A DNA stretch of 47,785 nucleotides from Cyanobacteria bacterium SIG32 (lineage in GTDB: Bacteria > Cyanobacteriota > Vampirovibrionia > Gastranaerophilales > Gastranaerophilaceae): positions 1-47,785 of the forward strand of contig SUTY01000005.1 of NCBI GenBank assembly GCA_015152455.1, written 5' to 3'. Each line of letters begins with the position of its first letter. The stretch's first letter is position 1. The notes beneath the pieces are model-generated. The model had not been told where the DNA came from. It saw only the letters and a list, made by a program, of their open reading frames with translations, and searched no databases. Both the position numbers and the translations under genes were made by a program. Shown piece after piece: positions 17,956 through 25,887 of this stretch.

Positions 17956-18866
17956 TATTTTGATACCTCTAACATTCTGTTAATACAACCTAATGCTTTT
18001 TTTGCTAATTCTGGTTCTACGTTGATTTCAGGTGTTTCATTTTTTAATGCGTAGTATATATCTAATAAGCTATTAAGTTTCATGCTTTTGCATATAGTTG
18101 GTTTGTCGTTGATGTTGTAGAAAGATTTTTCAGGATAATCTCTTTTTAATCTGTCAACAACTCCCTTTTCTGTTGCAATGATAAATTCTTTAGCATCACT
18201 GTTTTTAACATAATTCATAATACCTGTTGTGCTTCCTACATAATCAGCTAAAGAGGAAAACTCCTCTCTGCACTCAGGATGTGCTAATACAAGAGCATTT
18301 GGATATTGAGTTTTTGTATCTTTTAAACTTTGAGGGATTAAGTCATTGTGTATAGGACAACATCCGTCATAAGTAATAACTTCGACATTTCCTAATTGCT
18401 TTTCTACCCATTTGCCTAAATTTTTGTCAGGTAAGAATAAAATTTTTGGTTCTTTTAGACTTTCAACAATTTTTATTGCATTTGAACTTGTGCAACATAT
18501 ATCACATTCGGATTTTACTTCAGCAGTTGAATTTATATAGCAAACTGTGGGAATATTGGGGAATTTATTTTTAAATTCTCTTAATTGTTGTAAATTTACC
18601 ATATCTGCCATATCGCAACCGGCTTTTAAATTAGGTAGAAGAACTTTTTTATTAGGGTTTAAGATTTTTGCAGTTTGTGCCATAAAATACACGCCTGCAA
18701 AAACTATTATATCTGCATCAGTTTCTTCTGCTTTTTGACTTAAATATAAAGAATCTCCTACAAAATCGGCAACTTCATCAATTTCGGCATTTTGGTAACA
18801 ATGTGCCAAAATAACTGCATTTTTCTCTCTTTTTAGTCTATTTATTTTTTCTATTAAATCTTCCAT
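17955..18866 (-). CDS. nadA: Quinolinate synthase A
   Basis: Condenses iminoaspartate and dihydroxyacetone phosphate to quinolinate for de novo NAD synthesis, using an oxygen-sensitive [4Fe-4S] cluster. Candidate cluster ligands are the Cys in NLKAGCDMADM, one in the CDICCTSSNA block and the one in HPECREE. Other family blocks are VILAHCYQNAEIDEVADFVGDS and YVGSTTGIMNYV. 303 residues, normal length. A GGAGG stands 12 bases before ATG, a little far. nadB and nadC are not in the window. Transcribed divergently from the pilus assembly pair. Confidence 0.94.
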   Translation of the reverse strand: MEDLIEKINRLKREKNAVILAHCYQNAEIDEVADFVGDSLYLSQKAEETDADIIVFAGVYFMAQTAKILNPNKKVLLPNLKAGCDMADMVNLQQLREFKNKFPNIPTVCYINSTAEVKSECDICCTSSNAIKIVESLKEPKILFLPDKNLGKWVEKQLGNVEVITYDGCCPIHNDLIPQSLKDTKTQYPNALVLAHPECREEFSSLADYVGSTTGIMNYVKNSDAKEFIIATEKGVVDRLKRDYPEKSFYNINDKPTICKSMKLNSLLDIYYALKNETPEINVEPELAKKALGCINRMLEVSK

Positions 18867-18931
18867 TAAAGGTAATATCCTCCGTTTAGTGTAAATTTAT
18901 GTTAAATTAAGGCAGTTTATAAAATATATTG

Positions 18932-18937
18932 TATAAT
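18932..18937 (+). promoter_or_regulatory. -10 box of the PilM-N/PilO-like operon
   Basis: TATAAT at 18932-18937, about 40 bases before the start. The -35 is not convincing. Confidence 0.45.
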
Positions 18938-18974
18938 AAAAATAGGATTTAGGTACCAAAATTGAACGGAAATT

Positions 18975-20711
18975 ATGAGTAGTATAGAAAATATTTTAAA
19001 TAGTGTGTTATCTCAACTGGGTGCAGGTAGTAAAGAAATAGTATATGTTTCTGTTACACCTGGAGTTGGACTGGAAATGATACAGATTGACCCTACTATT
19101 AAAGCGGTCAAGTTATATGGTCATAAACCACTTGAGTATAATGATTCAATGCGTGAAATTGTTAATTATGACGATTTTAAAGAAGCATTACAAGAATTAT
19201 TTACGGAATTGAATTTAAACCCAAAATGTAATGTTGTTTTAAACTTGCCAATGGTACATTTTGGAAAAGTTGATTTGCCATTATTATTAAACGACGAAGC
19301 CGTTACTGAGGCAATTATTTCAGAAGTTGAACAGGCTTATATCTTTAAAAGATGCGAACCTGTAGTAAGTTGGTTTGAGGCAAATTCGCCATCAGGTTCA
19401 TCTGCATCTGAAAATAGAACAATTTTCTATTCAGCAGTTCAAAAACCTGCCGTTGATAAAATCAAAGAAATTTTGACAGAATTAGGTGCAACTCTTAGTG
19501 GTTTGGAAATCTCGCTGATTTCTTCATTAAGAGCGTTATCTTATTCGGATTTGGCTGCTACTCAAATGGTGAATAATACAGCTTGGAATCTTATGGTTCT
19601 AAATTCAAGCGGTTATTCAATTGTAGCAATGTCAGGAAAGCACATAATTGATTATTATGAAGAACCTCTAGCGTTAAAAACGTATGAGATAGATGAAATT
19701 TATGATGTAATTAATGCTTCTGCGCAAATTGCATTGATGAATTTCCCAACCAATTACCTTTATATAGTTTCAGAAACGGACATGGTTAGTGCTGAGCATT
19801 TGGCATCTAAACTTCAAGTTGAGGGTAAAATTGATTATTTAGAAAATAATAGTTTTAGAAAAAATGAAATTGTACCTGTAAGTTTGAATATTTTACCTGA
19901 TGAGGTTACAAAAATTTCTCTTGAAGCTGTAGGTATTGCAGTTTCAAGGATGGAAAGTTTCCCAGCAAAATTAGAATTCTCAGGAAATAGATCGGAATTT
20001 TCTGGTGATGGAGAAGAATCTATTGCATTTGATTTTAAAGGTAGAGAAATCGTTCTTACTGAGTCTGTTTTGCAAAAAATTGTATTAGGTATTGCTGGTA
20101 TTTTAATTTTACCAATATGGATTGGAATGATGGCGTTGCCTAAAATGCAAGAAGCTGAAAAAACTAAATTAGAAATTGTTAAAAAAGATATCAAAGAAGT
20201 TGATACTCAGATTAATAGTTTAAAATCACAATCGTCAACAAAAGGAAATTTCCTTGTAGCAACTGAGGTTGAAAATGTTTTAAAAAGTAATAGAACTAAA
20301 TTGATGGCATATTCAGCAATTGGAGAATCTGTTCCAAAAAATCTTTGGATAACATATTTATCAATAGATAATTCAGCAAAAATTGATATTAAGGGTGTTT
20401 CTGAAAATGTTGAAAATGTTTATTTATTCTTTAGAAACATGAAAGATTCGCTAGTTAATGTTAATTTGAGATTGCACAAATTAGAAATGTTATCAACATC
20501 TATAGATGATGCGGTTTCTTTTGATGGACCTACAATGTATGAGTTCCAAATAACTAATAAATCTAATGTGGAATTAAATGCTAATACTGAATCTGTTGCG
20601 GCAGAACAGAGTGATAATAAAGCAAAAAATGGGCTAGGTTCGTTTGCTGATAAACTTAAACCAGGAAAGAAAGTGAATGCGTTAGAACCGGTTCCAGATC
20701 CGGAAGATTAA
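18975..20711 (+). CDS. PilM-PilN-type fusion (GspL-like) pilus or secretion assembly protein
   Basis: 578 residues. The N-terminal part (about 1-340) reads as an actin-like PilM/GspL cytoplasmic domain (EIVYVSVTPGVGLEMIQID and NVVLNLPMVHFGKVDLPLL). One membrane helix follows (about 367-388, KIVLGIAGILILPIWIGMMAL), then a coiled coil and a PilN-like periplasmic domain containing WITYLSIDNSAKIDIKGVSENVENVYLFFRNMKDSL, shortened here to its key parts WITYLSID and NVYLFFRNM. In typical type IV pili PilM and PilN are separate; in type II secretion they are one protein, GspL. With the PilO/GspM-like gene 12 bases downstream this makes an inner-membrane assembly platform, probably serving the prepilins in this window. 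The domain calls are by resemblance. Confidence 0.7.
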   Translation: MSSIENILNSVLSQLGAGSKEIVYVSVTPGVGLEMIQIDPTIKAVKLYGHKPLEYNDSMREIVNYDDFKEALQELFTELNLNPKCNVVLNLPMVHFGKVDLPLLLNDEAVTEAIISEVEQAYIFKRCEPVVSWFEANSPSGSSASENRTIFYSAVQKPAVDKIKEILTELGATLSGLEISLISSLRALSYSDLAATQMVNNTAWNLMVLNSSGYSIVAMSGKHIIDYYEEPLALKTYEIDEIYDVINASAQIALMNFPTNYLYIVSETDMVSAEHLASKLQVEGKIDYLENNSFRKNEIVPVSLNILPDEVTKISLEAVGIAVSRMESFPAKLEFSGNRSEFSGDGEESIAFDFKGREIVLTESVLQKIVLGIAGILILPIWIGMMALPKMQEAEKTKLEIVKKDIKEVDTQINSLKSQSSTKGNFLVATEVENVLKSNRTKLMAYSAIGESVPKNLWITYLSIDNSAKIDIKGVSENVENVYLFFRNMKDSLVNVNLRLHKLEMLSTSIDDAVSFDGPTMYEFQITNKSNVELNANTESVAAEQSDNKAKNGLGSFADKLKPGKKVNALEPVPDPED

Positions 20712-20723
20712 TCGAGGATAATT

Positions 20724-21323
20724 ATGCAAGATATAGAAATCTATTTAAGAAAATTTAAAAATGTTATACTTTTACTTGTTGTAGTTTTGGCTGTGTTTGG
20801 CTGGTTGTTGACAAAACTTGTTCCTACAATTACTGAGTATGTGAAAACTGCGTCAGAACATTCAACTTCAGTGAAAACTTTAGAAGAAAAGCAACGTACT
20901 TTAGAAGATATGAAAAAAAATATCGAGGCTTCTGATGCAAAAGCTAAAAAAGAAGAAAAGGCATTGCTTAAAAACTTTTATAAGCCGATAGAGCAAGGTT
21001 TGGACGCCGAAGCTGTAATTGCAAGTGAATTTTCTGAAATTTTGGAATTGCTTCGTGTAAATTCAGTAAAAATGAAATCCATTAAATATGATTATAATCC
21101 TGCAGATGATAATTTTGTAAGAAATGTTCCGTCTGAATATCAAGTTGCTCGTTTAAATTCTGAAATGATTGCGACTTACAAGAATTTTGAAACTTTCTTG
21201 AAAGAGTTATATAAGCACGAACACTTTTTAGATATTTCTAATATTGAAATTGTTCCTTATCAAAAAGACAAGAAAATTCTTATTATTAAATTCCAATTGA
21301 AATTATATGCTCAAAAAGGTTAA
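20724..21323 (+). CDS. PilO/GspM-like inner-membrane pilus assembly protein
   Basis: 199 residues: a short cytoplasmic N-terminus, one membrane helix (about 14-33, VILLLVVVLAVFGWLLTKLV), a coiled coil (about 45-75), then a small ferredoxin-like periplasmic domain with the NFETFLKELYKHEHFLDISN stretch typical of PilO. It forms an operon with the GspL-like gene. Its stop overlaps that of the convergent radical SAM gene in a shared TTAA, which gives a stop on each strand. Confidence 0.75.
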   Translation: MQDIEIYLRKFKNVILLLVVVLAVFGWLLTKLVPTITEYVKTASEHSTSVKTLEEKQRTLEDMKKNIEASDAKAKKEEKALLKNFYKPIEQGLDAEAVIASEFSEILELLRVNSVKMKSIKYDYNPADDNFVRNVPSEYQVARLNSEMIATYKNFETFLKELYKHEHFLDISNIEIVPYQKDKKILIIKFQLKLYAQKG

Positions 21324-22177
21324 GTTTTAAACAAGCTATAATCAATTGCGAACATTGATTTTGTGTTGCTGATACAGGTTGTACAATATTCTGTTTCTAG
21401 TACGTTTTTGTCTGCAAAATCTTTAAAACTGCTACCAGACCTGCCTCTGTGATCGTTTGCTAAAAATGGACAGGTGTATATTCCTTTAGTTGTTAACACT
21501 CTGCCATATTCACAGTCCAATGATTGCCATTTGTCACGAATTTCAACAGGTAGATTTTGGTTTTTGTCGTGCCATTTATTAATTTTAAAGTTTTGGACAT
21601 CAGCATCAAATCCGATTTTATTACAAAGATTTTTAAACTCATTGATAAGGATTTCTTCCCCTTCGTCATAAAAATCAGTAATTGCCAATATCGGGTTAAA
21701 TTGGTATTTTACTAAACTTTTAATTGCATGGAGTGTTTGACGGTATGTTCCTCTTCCTCTTATGTCATCATTTTTTATTTCGTTGTAGTGGTCGATGCTT
21801 AATTTGAATATTATTTCAAATTCGCTTTCGTCTTCTACACGTTTAAGGAAACGAGCTTTTTTCTCATTTATAAAAGAACCGTTAGTACAAATACATACAT
21901 TTGCACGCTTAAGACACAAGCGCAGAATGCTATTAAAATCTGGGTGTGTCATAGGTTCTGCACCTGTAAGGTAAACGCACTCAATGTTTTGCGAATTCGT
22001 ATCTGCTAATGCTTGTTTAATTAAATCAATGTTTATAAAATCTTTAATATTTTTTGATAGCGGAAAATCGATATAGCAATGCTTGCATCTTTGATTGCAA
22101 TTTTTGGCAGTTAATTCAATAAAAAGATTATTAAATGCTTTCATTTCGCAATTTGGGGCTGTGTAAATCGTGTTCAT
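21320..22177 (-). CDS. Radical SAM protein with C-terminal Cys-rich region
   Basis: 285 residues. The [4Fe-4S]-binding motif CNQRCKHC (Cx3Cx2C) lies at about 27-34. The SAM-binding GAEPMTHPDF follows, and a Cys-containing C-terminus (CEYGR, CPFLAND, CTTC) resembles a short SPASM/twitch auxiliary cluster domain. Such enzymes modify peptides or act in cofactor synthesis; the substrate is not evident and no precursor peptide stands beside it. A DHRGRSG block follows the third Cys. It overlaps the PilO-like gene by four bases at the ends. Confidence 0.85.
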   Translation of the reverse strand: MNTIYTAPNCEMKAFNNLFIELTAKNCNQRCKHCYIDFPLSKNIKDFINIDLIKQALADTNSQNIECVYLTGAEPMTHPDFNSILRLCLKRANVCICTNGSFINEKKARFLKRVEDESEFEIIFKLSIDHYNEIKNDDIRGRGTYRQTLHAIKSLVKYQFNPILAITDFYDEGEEILINEFKNLCNKIGFDADVQNFKINKWHDKNQNLPVEIRDKWQSLDCEYGRVLTTKGIYTCPFLANDHRGRSGSSFKDFADKNVLETEYCTTCISNTKSMFAIDYSLFKT

Positions 22178-22255
22178 TTTTTTACTCCTCTAATTTCAAA
22201 AGTATTTTAAAATTAAAGAGATAAAATAAAAATTATCCAGGTAATTAATCTTTTC

Positions 22256-22284
22256 TTGCCAAAAGTTGAAAAAAATGGTAAAAT
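22256..22284 (+). promoter_or_regulatory. Promoter of the prepilin B leader
   Basis: TTGCCA (22256-22261) and TAAAAT (22279-22284) with exactly 17 bases between. It would start transcription at about 22291, at the foot of the nested inverted repeats and upstream of the micro-ORF. Confidence 0.6.
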
Positions 22285-22288
22285 GAAG

Positions 22289-22374
22289 AAGTCTTTAAGA
22301 CGTTAAGGCGATAAGTCTATAAGTTCAATAATTAATTATGTAACGAACTTAACGTCCTATAGTCTTAAAGACTT
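22289..22374 (+). repeat. Nested inverted repeats in the prepilin B leader
   Basis: AAGTCTTTAAGAC (22289-22301) and GTCTTAAAGACTT (22362-22374) are a perfect 13-bp inverted pair. Inside it GACGTTAAG (22299-22307) pairs with CTTAACGTC (22348-22356). The spacer repeats AAG/CTT units in a stuttering way. It is absent in this form from copies C and D, which have their own AAG/CTT modules. Confidence 0.75.
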
Positions 22375-22400
22375 AACGACTTACCAAATAAGGAGAGAGT

Positions 22401-22448
22401 ATGAAAAAGCAAACCACATATAGCTTTAAGACCTTAGGGGGGGGGTAG
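22401..22448 (+). CDS. Micro-ORF of prepilin B leader (15 codons)
   Basis: ATG with a strong ribosome-binding site (AAGGAGAGAG, 22390-22399) encodes MKKQTTYSFKTLGGG and ends in the G9 tract plus TAG. The position after a promoter and before a conserved hairpin-terminator fits a leader peptide or a relict signal peptide. Translation is inferred from the ribosome-binding site and from the equivalent ORFs at copies C and D. Confidence 0.5.
   Translation: MKKQTTYSFKTLGGG
22437..22445 (+). repeat. G9 homopolymer tract (copy B)
   Basis: Nine G followed by TAGAAACGCTCTC, the shared mark of all four prepilin leaders. Confidence 0.85.
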
Positions 22449-22495
22449 AAACGCTCTCGTAGCCTGGGTTTTGACGGTTTGCACAAAATTATACC

Positions 22496-22521
22496 GTCAT
22501 CCTGAACTTGTTTCAGGATCT
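22496..22521. repeat. REP-like palindrome (copy B)
   Basis: ATCCTGAA-N5-TTCAGGAT (22499-22519) preceded by CGTC. Sequences of this CGTCATCCTGAA...TTCAGGATCT type occur as intergenic palindromes in many unrelated bacteria. Also present at 29323-29343 but not in copy D. Confidence 0.7.
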
Positions 22522-22555
22522 CTAAATAAATTGATAAATAATATAAAAATTGAAA

Positions 22556-22598
22556 GGTTGTTAACAAGAATTAGATCTTGTACAACCTTGTTTTGTTA
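22556..22598 (+). terminator. Conserved leader hairpin with T-rich tail (copy B)
   Basis: GGTTGT-TA-ACAAGA, loop ATTAGA, TCTTGT-ACAACC: twelve base pairs with a two-base bulge, then TTGTTTTGTTAT. It is identical in copies C and D. It lies between the micro-ORF and the prepilin start, where it could act as an attenuator or as a plain terminator that isolates the gene. Confidence 0.6.
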
Positions 22599-22625
22599 TG
22601 CAAAAAACAAATTTCAAGGAAAAAG

Positions 22626-22714
22626 TCCTCCCTTGCTAGGGAGGATTTAGGTGGGTGATTATTAACAATAATAAAAGCTCACCCACCCCCAACCCCTCCC
22701 TAGCGAGGGAGGGG
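22626..22714. repeat. GC-rich inverted element (copy B)
   Basis: The left arm holds the hairpin TCCTCCC-TTGCTA-GGGAGGA and GGTGGGTG; the right arm holds CACCCACC and the hairpin CCCCTCCCT-AGCG-AGGGAGGGG. The whole is an imperfect inverted repeat of about 90 bp in an AT-rich genome. Related elements lie at 29435-29522 and 35923-36049. It looks like a non-coding REP/MITE-type element. Confidence 0.75.
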
Positions 22715-22773
22715 AGTAGAGAACAGTAATTTAAAAAATAGTAGTACATATAAAAAATGAAAGGAAAAAAGTT

Positions 22774-23541
22774 ATGAAAAAAACTGTAAAGAACTTGATC
22801 ACTTGGTCACCTAGTCACTTGATCACTTCCCCAAAATCCGCTTTTACTCTTGCTGAGGTTTTAATCACCCTAGCAATTATCGGTGTCGTTGCATCAATGA
22901 CAATTCCAACACTAACTGCAAATTACAAGAAAAAAGTTGTTGAAACACGATTGGCAAGATTTTATTCTTCTATGAATCAAGCATTACAACTTTCATCTGC
23001 AACAAATGGTTATTATACAGAGTGGGATAGCTTGAACAGAGAGAGAGTAGAGCGTGAAGATGGAAGTGCGTATTATCATACAGACAACGGCTTGGAATGG
23101 TTTAACAAATATTTAGCACCATACATAAAAACGTTAAAAGTTACGGACGAAGAAAATACTGAAGATGGTAATGTTGCGGTTTATTTCCCTGATGGTAGTT
23201 TATTATTGTTTTCAGGTTCTAGTTTTGTTTTTTATCCATTTGCCAGTGATTATGAGAAAATAATCAAGGATGAAGAAGCTGGTGTTGCAGATAGAAATAG
23301 AGATTTTTGTGGAATCAAATATTTCACATTTGCTTTTTTCCCAAAATCTGATGTTAAATGGTTTAGAAATAAAGGATTAGTTCCATTTACAAACTCAGCT
23401 TGGGACGGCACAAGAGTAGATTTGTTGAGTGATCCAACTTTAGGATGTCAAGAAACCGTTACAAATGAACGAGCTTTCTGTACTAAATTAATTGAGATGA
23501 ACGGTTGGAAAATCCCTGAAGATTACCCATTCAAATTTTAA
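22774..23541 (+). CDS. Type IV prepilin-like protein (copy B)
   Basis: 255 residues. A 23-residue leader (MKKTVKNLITWSPSHLITS plus PKSA) precedes the cleavage site before FTLAEVLITLAIIGVVA with Glu at +5, then the amphipathic helix and a head domain. The C-terminus (FCTKLIEMNGWKIPEDYP) matches that of copy C (ACTALLFVDGFEFKEDYP), so these two are closer paralogues. The ribosome-binding site AAAGGAAAAAAG is good. The leader DNA is almost identical to copies C and D, while the mature part differs at many third positions. It is probably a minor pilin or pseudopilin processed by a prepilin peptidase encoded elsewhere. Confidence 0.9.
   Translation: MKKTVKNLITWSPSHLITSPKSAFTLAEVLITLAIIGVVASMTIPTLTANYKKKVVETRLARFYSSMNQALQLSSATNGYYTEWDSLNRERVEREDGSAYYHTDNGLEWFNKYLAPYIKTLKVTDEENTEDGNVAVYFPDGSLLLFSGSSFVFYPFASDYEKIIKDEEAGVADRNRDFCGIKYFTFAFFPKSDVKWFRNKGLVPFTNSAWDGTRVDLLSDPTLGCQETVTNERAFCTKLIEMNGWKIPEDYPFKF
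22794..22828 (+). repeat. Stuttered CTTGATCA repeat within the leader codons
   Basis: Units CTTGATCA, CTTGGTCAC, CTAGTCA, CTTGATCA, CTTC follow one another and encode LITWSPSHLITS. The same block is at 29604-29638 (copy C) and in copy D (about 35808-35842), and related units sit in non-coding DNA at 35971-36000. Confidence 0.75.
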
Positions 23542-23554
23542 TATGGTAATTGTT

Positions 23555-23585
23555 GTCGTGTTCAATTTTTTGAACACGACTTTCT
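23555..23585 (+). terminator. Terminator after prepilin B
   Basis: Perfect ten-pair stem GTCGTGTTCA / TGAACACGAC (23555-23564, 23571-23580) followed by TTTCT. Confidence 0.8.
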
Positions 23586-23600
23586 AGTTAAATTAATTAA

Positions 23601-23912
23601 TTATTTAAAATCGTGTGGTTTTTTGTCGGCAAGCCATTTGCTCATTAAGTAATTTTCGTAACTTAAGGCAAAGTTGTTTAAAGCGTTTACCAAAACTCTG
23701 CCACTTTCGGATTTGCCGACGATTAAAAAATCACCGTTGGAGTTCTCTGCCAGCATAATTTCTTTGTGTACGATTTTATCGACATTGTTTTTGGGGTTTT
23801 TATATACAACCATTTTAATCCATTCGCACAATAGTTTTGTACACGTTGTGCGAGATTGGATTAAATCTTCATTATGTTCTTGTAAATATTTTGAAAATGC
23901 GGTTAGTATCAT
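23601..23912 (-). CDS. Orphan protein, third gene of kinase-comF operon
   Basis: 103 residues, not recognised; soluble and mixed alpha/beta in appearance, with Cys in TTCTKLLCEW. The start lies three bases after the comF stop without a clear ribosome-binding site, so it is translated by coupling. Context (histidine kinase, comF, this) gives no firm clue to its role. Confidence 0.65.
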   Translation of the reverse strand: MILTAFSKYLQEHNEDLIQSRTTCTKLLCEWIKMVVYKNPKNNVDKIVHKEIMLAENSNGDFLIVGKSESGRVLVNALNNFALSYENYLMSKWLADKKPHDFK

Positions 23913-23915
23913 AAT

Positions 23916-24557
23916 TTAAAATGGTGTTGTTGTAGCAAAGCAAATTATATCACAAATTCCATTGCGTTTAAATTCGTTAATCATCTCTTCAAATGTTGAA
24001 CCTGTTGTGCAAATGTCGTCAATAATCAAGATTTTCTTGTTTAAATTTTTGCTTTTGTCAACTTTAAATGCTTGGTGCAAATTTTCGGCACGTTCTTTTT
24101 TGGTTAATTTATATTGAGGTTTTGTGTCTTTTATTCTTGTTATTAAATCAAAATTATATTCATATCCAGTTAAATAACAAAATTCTTTTGCAACGAGTTC
24201 CATGTGATTGTAATGACGTTTCTTTTTACGATTTGTGTGTAGAGGAACTGGCACAACCTGAAAATCTTCTGTATAATTCAATTTTTGCCAATATTCGTAC
24301 ATGAATTTAGCCTGATAGTGCGCCAAATCTCTTTGCTTATGGTATTTTAACCCTCTAATTAATTTTTGTAATTCTTTTGAATAGTTTCCTGCGCAATATA
24401 CATTAACGCCGCTGATAATTCTGTTTACGCAAATTGGTAACGCTATTAATTTGTCAAAACAATCAGAACACATTCTGACAGATTCTTTTGATCGTTTACA
24501 AAAGTAACATCTTTTCTTATAAATCCAGTCTAATAATCCTAAAAGTTTTTCAATCAT
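23916..24557 (-). CDS. comF: ComF-family phosphoribosyltransferase-like protein
   Basis: 213 residues. The N-terminal zinc-finger Cys pairs (CYFC and CSDC) are followed by the ComF signature VVPVPLHTNRKKKRHYNHMELVA, of which VPVPLH and RHYNH are most telling, and by the PRPP-binding loop ILIIDDICTTGST. ComF is needed for DNA uptake in competent bacteria, where it works with the type IV pilus machinery; that fits the pilus genes nearby, but the role here is inferred. It is four bases downstream of the histidine kinase gene. Confidence 0.88.
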   Translation of the reverse strand: MIEKLLGLLDWIYKKRCYFCKRSKESVRMCSDCFDKLIALPICVNRIISGVNVYCAGNYSKELQKLIRGLKYHKQRDLAHYQAKFMYEYWQKLNYTEDFQVVPVPLHTNRKKKRHYNHMELVAKEFCYLTGYEYNFDLITRIKDTKPQYKLTKKERAENLHQAFKVDKSKNLNKKILIIDDICTTGSTFEEMINEFKRNGICDIICFATTTPF

Positions 24558-24561
24558 AATT

Positions 24562-25833
24562 TTATATTGGTAGTTTTATGCAAAATTCTGTACGTACGTT
24601 TTCTTCACTTTCAACGGTAATTTCTCCACCATGTGAAACCGCAATCTGTTGAGATAAATATAATCCCAAACCTGTTCCGATTTTTCTGAATTTTTTTGCA
24701 GCTGAATAATATTTGTTGAATATCATTTTGATTTCTTCTTTAGAAATTCCCTGTCCATAGTCAATTACAGAAATAGTTATAAATCCTGGCAACTCTCCTG
24801 TCTTAATATCAATTGTTTTGCTTGTATTACTATGTGAAATAGCGTTTGATATAAGATTTTTAATTACACGAGTCAATTGCATAGAATCCGCCATTACAGA
24901 TAAATTTCTTTCGGCAGTAAAGTTTATTGTCATATTTGAATTGTTAGCGATAGGTTGTGTTTCTGTAATAATTTCTTCAATAAATGGAGTTAATGCAATA
25001 TTTTCTTTCAATAAACTTATTCCAGTTTCTTTAATTTTGTACGTTTCCAATAAAATTTGTACAAGATCAATAAGTTCTTTATTAGACGCTTTCATATTTA
25101 ATAATGCAACTTTTTGCTTTTCGGTAATTTCGCCAAATTTACCTTCCAACAAAAATTCTACAATATTAGCTTCTGCAACAATCGGAACCTTTAAGTCGTG
25201 AGTAAGCGTTGCAACGAAATCTTCTTTCAATGTTTCGATTTCACGTTCATTGGTTACATCTTTAATTAACAGTACATAGCGTTGTTTTTTATCGTCAAGT
25301 TTAAGTTTTTGTGTACTTATAATAAAATTATTTGTAGGTGTATGTTTGATAAAGACATCATCACAATATAATTTTTTGATATCTAAGTTGTCAGCAAGTT
25401 GAATAAATTCGTTAATGTTCTTGCCGACGATATTTTTACCTCTAACTCCAAACCAAGTCGAAACTTTTGGTGTTGCACGTAAAATATCGTGATTTTCGTT
25501 TACGATTAATATACCGTCAGACAATGCGTTGATGACAGATTCTAAAAGTTTGTTTTGTCGCATTAATTCAGCTTGATATTCGACAATCATTTTTTCTCTG
25601 TCATTCAAGGTTTCTACCATTCGGTTGATACTATCCGTAACATTTTGGTATGTTGGATGTTCGAGTTTTTCAATTTTTGTTGTTAAATTCCCATAACGGA
25701 TTGAGTTTACTGTATTTGTTACAGTACCCAAATAATCATTAATTTTTGACCAACGTTTATTTGTTTTTCTTGTGATAAAAAACAAAGAGATGAAAACTAC
25801 AATTAATCCACAGTTAATAATATATAAAATCAT
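24562..25833 (-). CDS. Membrane-bound sensor histidine kinase (HAMP-PAS)
   Basis: About 423 residues. One N-terminal membrane span (ILYIINCGLIVVFISLFF) is followed by a HAMP-like linker, a PAS domain (about 98-190, NALSDGILIVNENHDIL), the HisKA box with phosphorylated His in TLTHDLKVPI, and the ATPase with VIKNLISNAISHS, DYGQGIS and GTGLGLYLSQQIA boxes. There is no periplasmic sensor loop, so it probably senses in the membrane or cytoplasm. No response regulator is nearby. I favour ATG at 25833, nine bases after TTGAGG; the frame extends to TTG at 25848, which lies in that sequence. Confidence 0.9.
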   Translation of the reverse strand: MILYIINCGLIVVFISLFFITRKTNKRWSKINDYLGTVTNTVNSIRYGNLTTKIEKLEHPTYQNVTDSINRMVETLNDREKMIVEYQAELMRQNKLLESVINALSDGILIVNENHDILRATPKVSTWFGVRGKNIVGKNINEFIQLADNLDIKKLYCDDVFIKHTPTNNFIISTQKLKLDDKKQRYVLLIKDVTNEREIETLKEDFVATLTHDLKVPIVAEANIVEFLLEGKFGEITEKQKVALLNMKASNKELIDLVQILLETYKIKETGISLLKENIALTPFIEEIITETQPIANNSNMTINFTAERNLSVMADSMQLTRVIKNLISNAISHSNTSKTIDIKTGELPGFITISVIDYGQGISKEEIKMIFNKYYSAAKKFRKIGTGLGLYLSQQIAVSHGGEITVESEENVRTEFCIKLPI

Positions 25834-25849
25834 TTGTTTTAACCTCAAC

Positions 25850-25861
25850 TTATGTTATAAT
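25850..25861. promoter_or_regulatory. Overlapping divergent -10 boxes
   Basis: On the plus strand TATGTTATAAT gives an extended -10 (TATAAT 25856-25861) for the phosphatase operon. On the minus strand TATAAC (25859-25854) serves as -10 for the kinase operon. The two polymerases would compete for the same DNA. Confidence 0.5.
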
Positions 25862-25887
25862 TATACCAGATAAGTGGAGATTTGTCA

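Noticed and set aside
22289-22374. CRISPR-like array in the repeated leader DNA
   Set aside because: The repeats are inverted and degenerate, with no regular spacers and no cas genes.
22373-22567. 64-codon minus-strand frame across the prepilin B leader
   Set aside because: It runs antisense over the micro-ORF, G tract and REP-like palindrome. It is open only because these repeats lack stops, and has no start signals.
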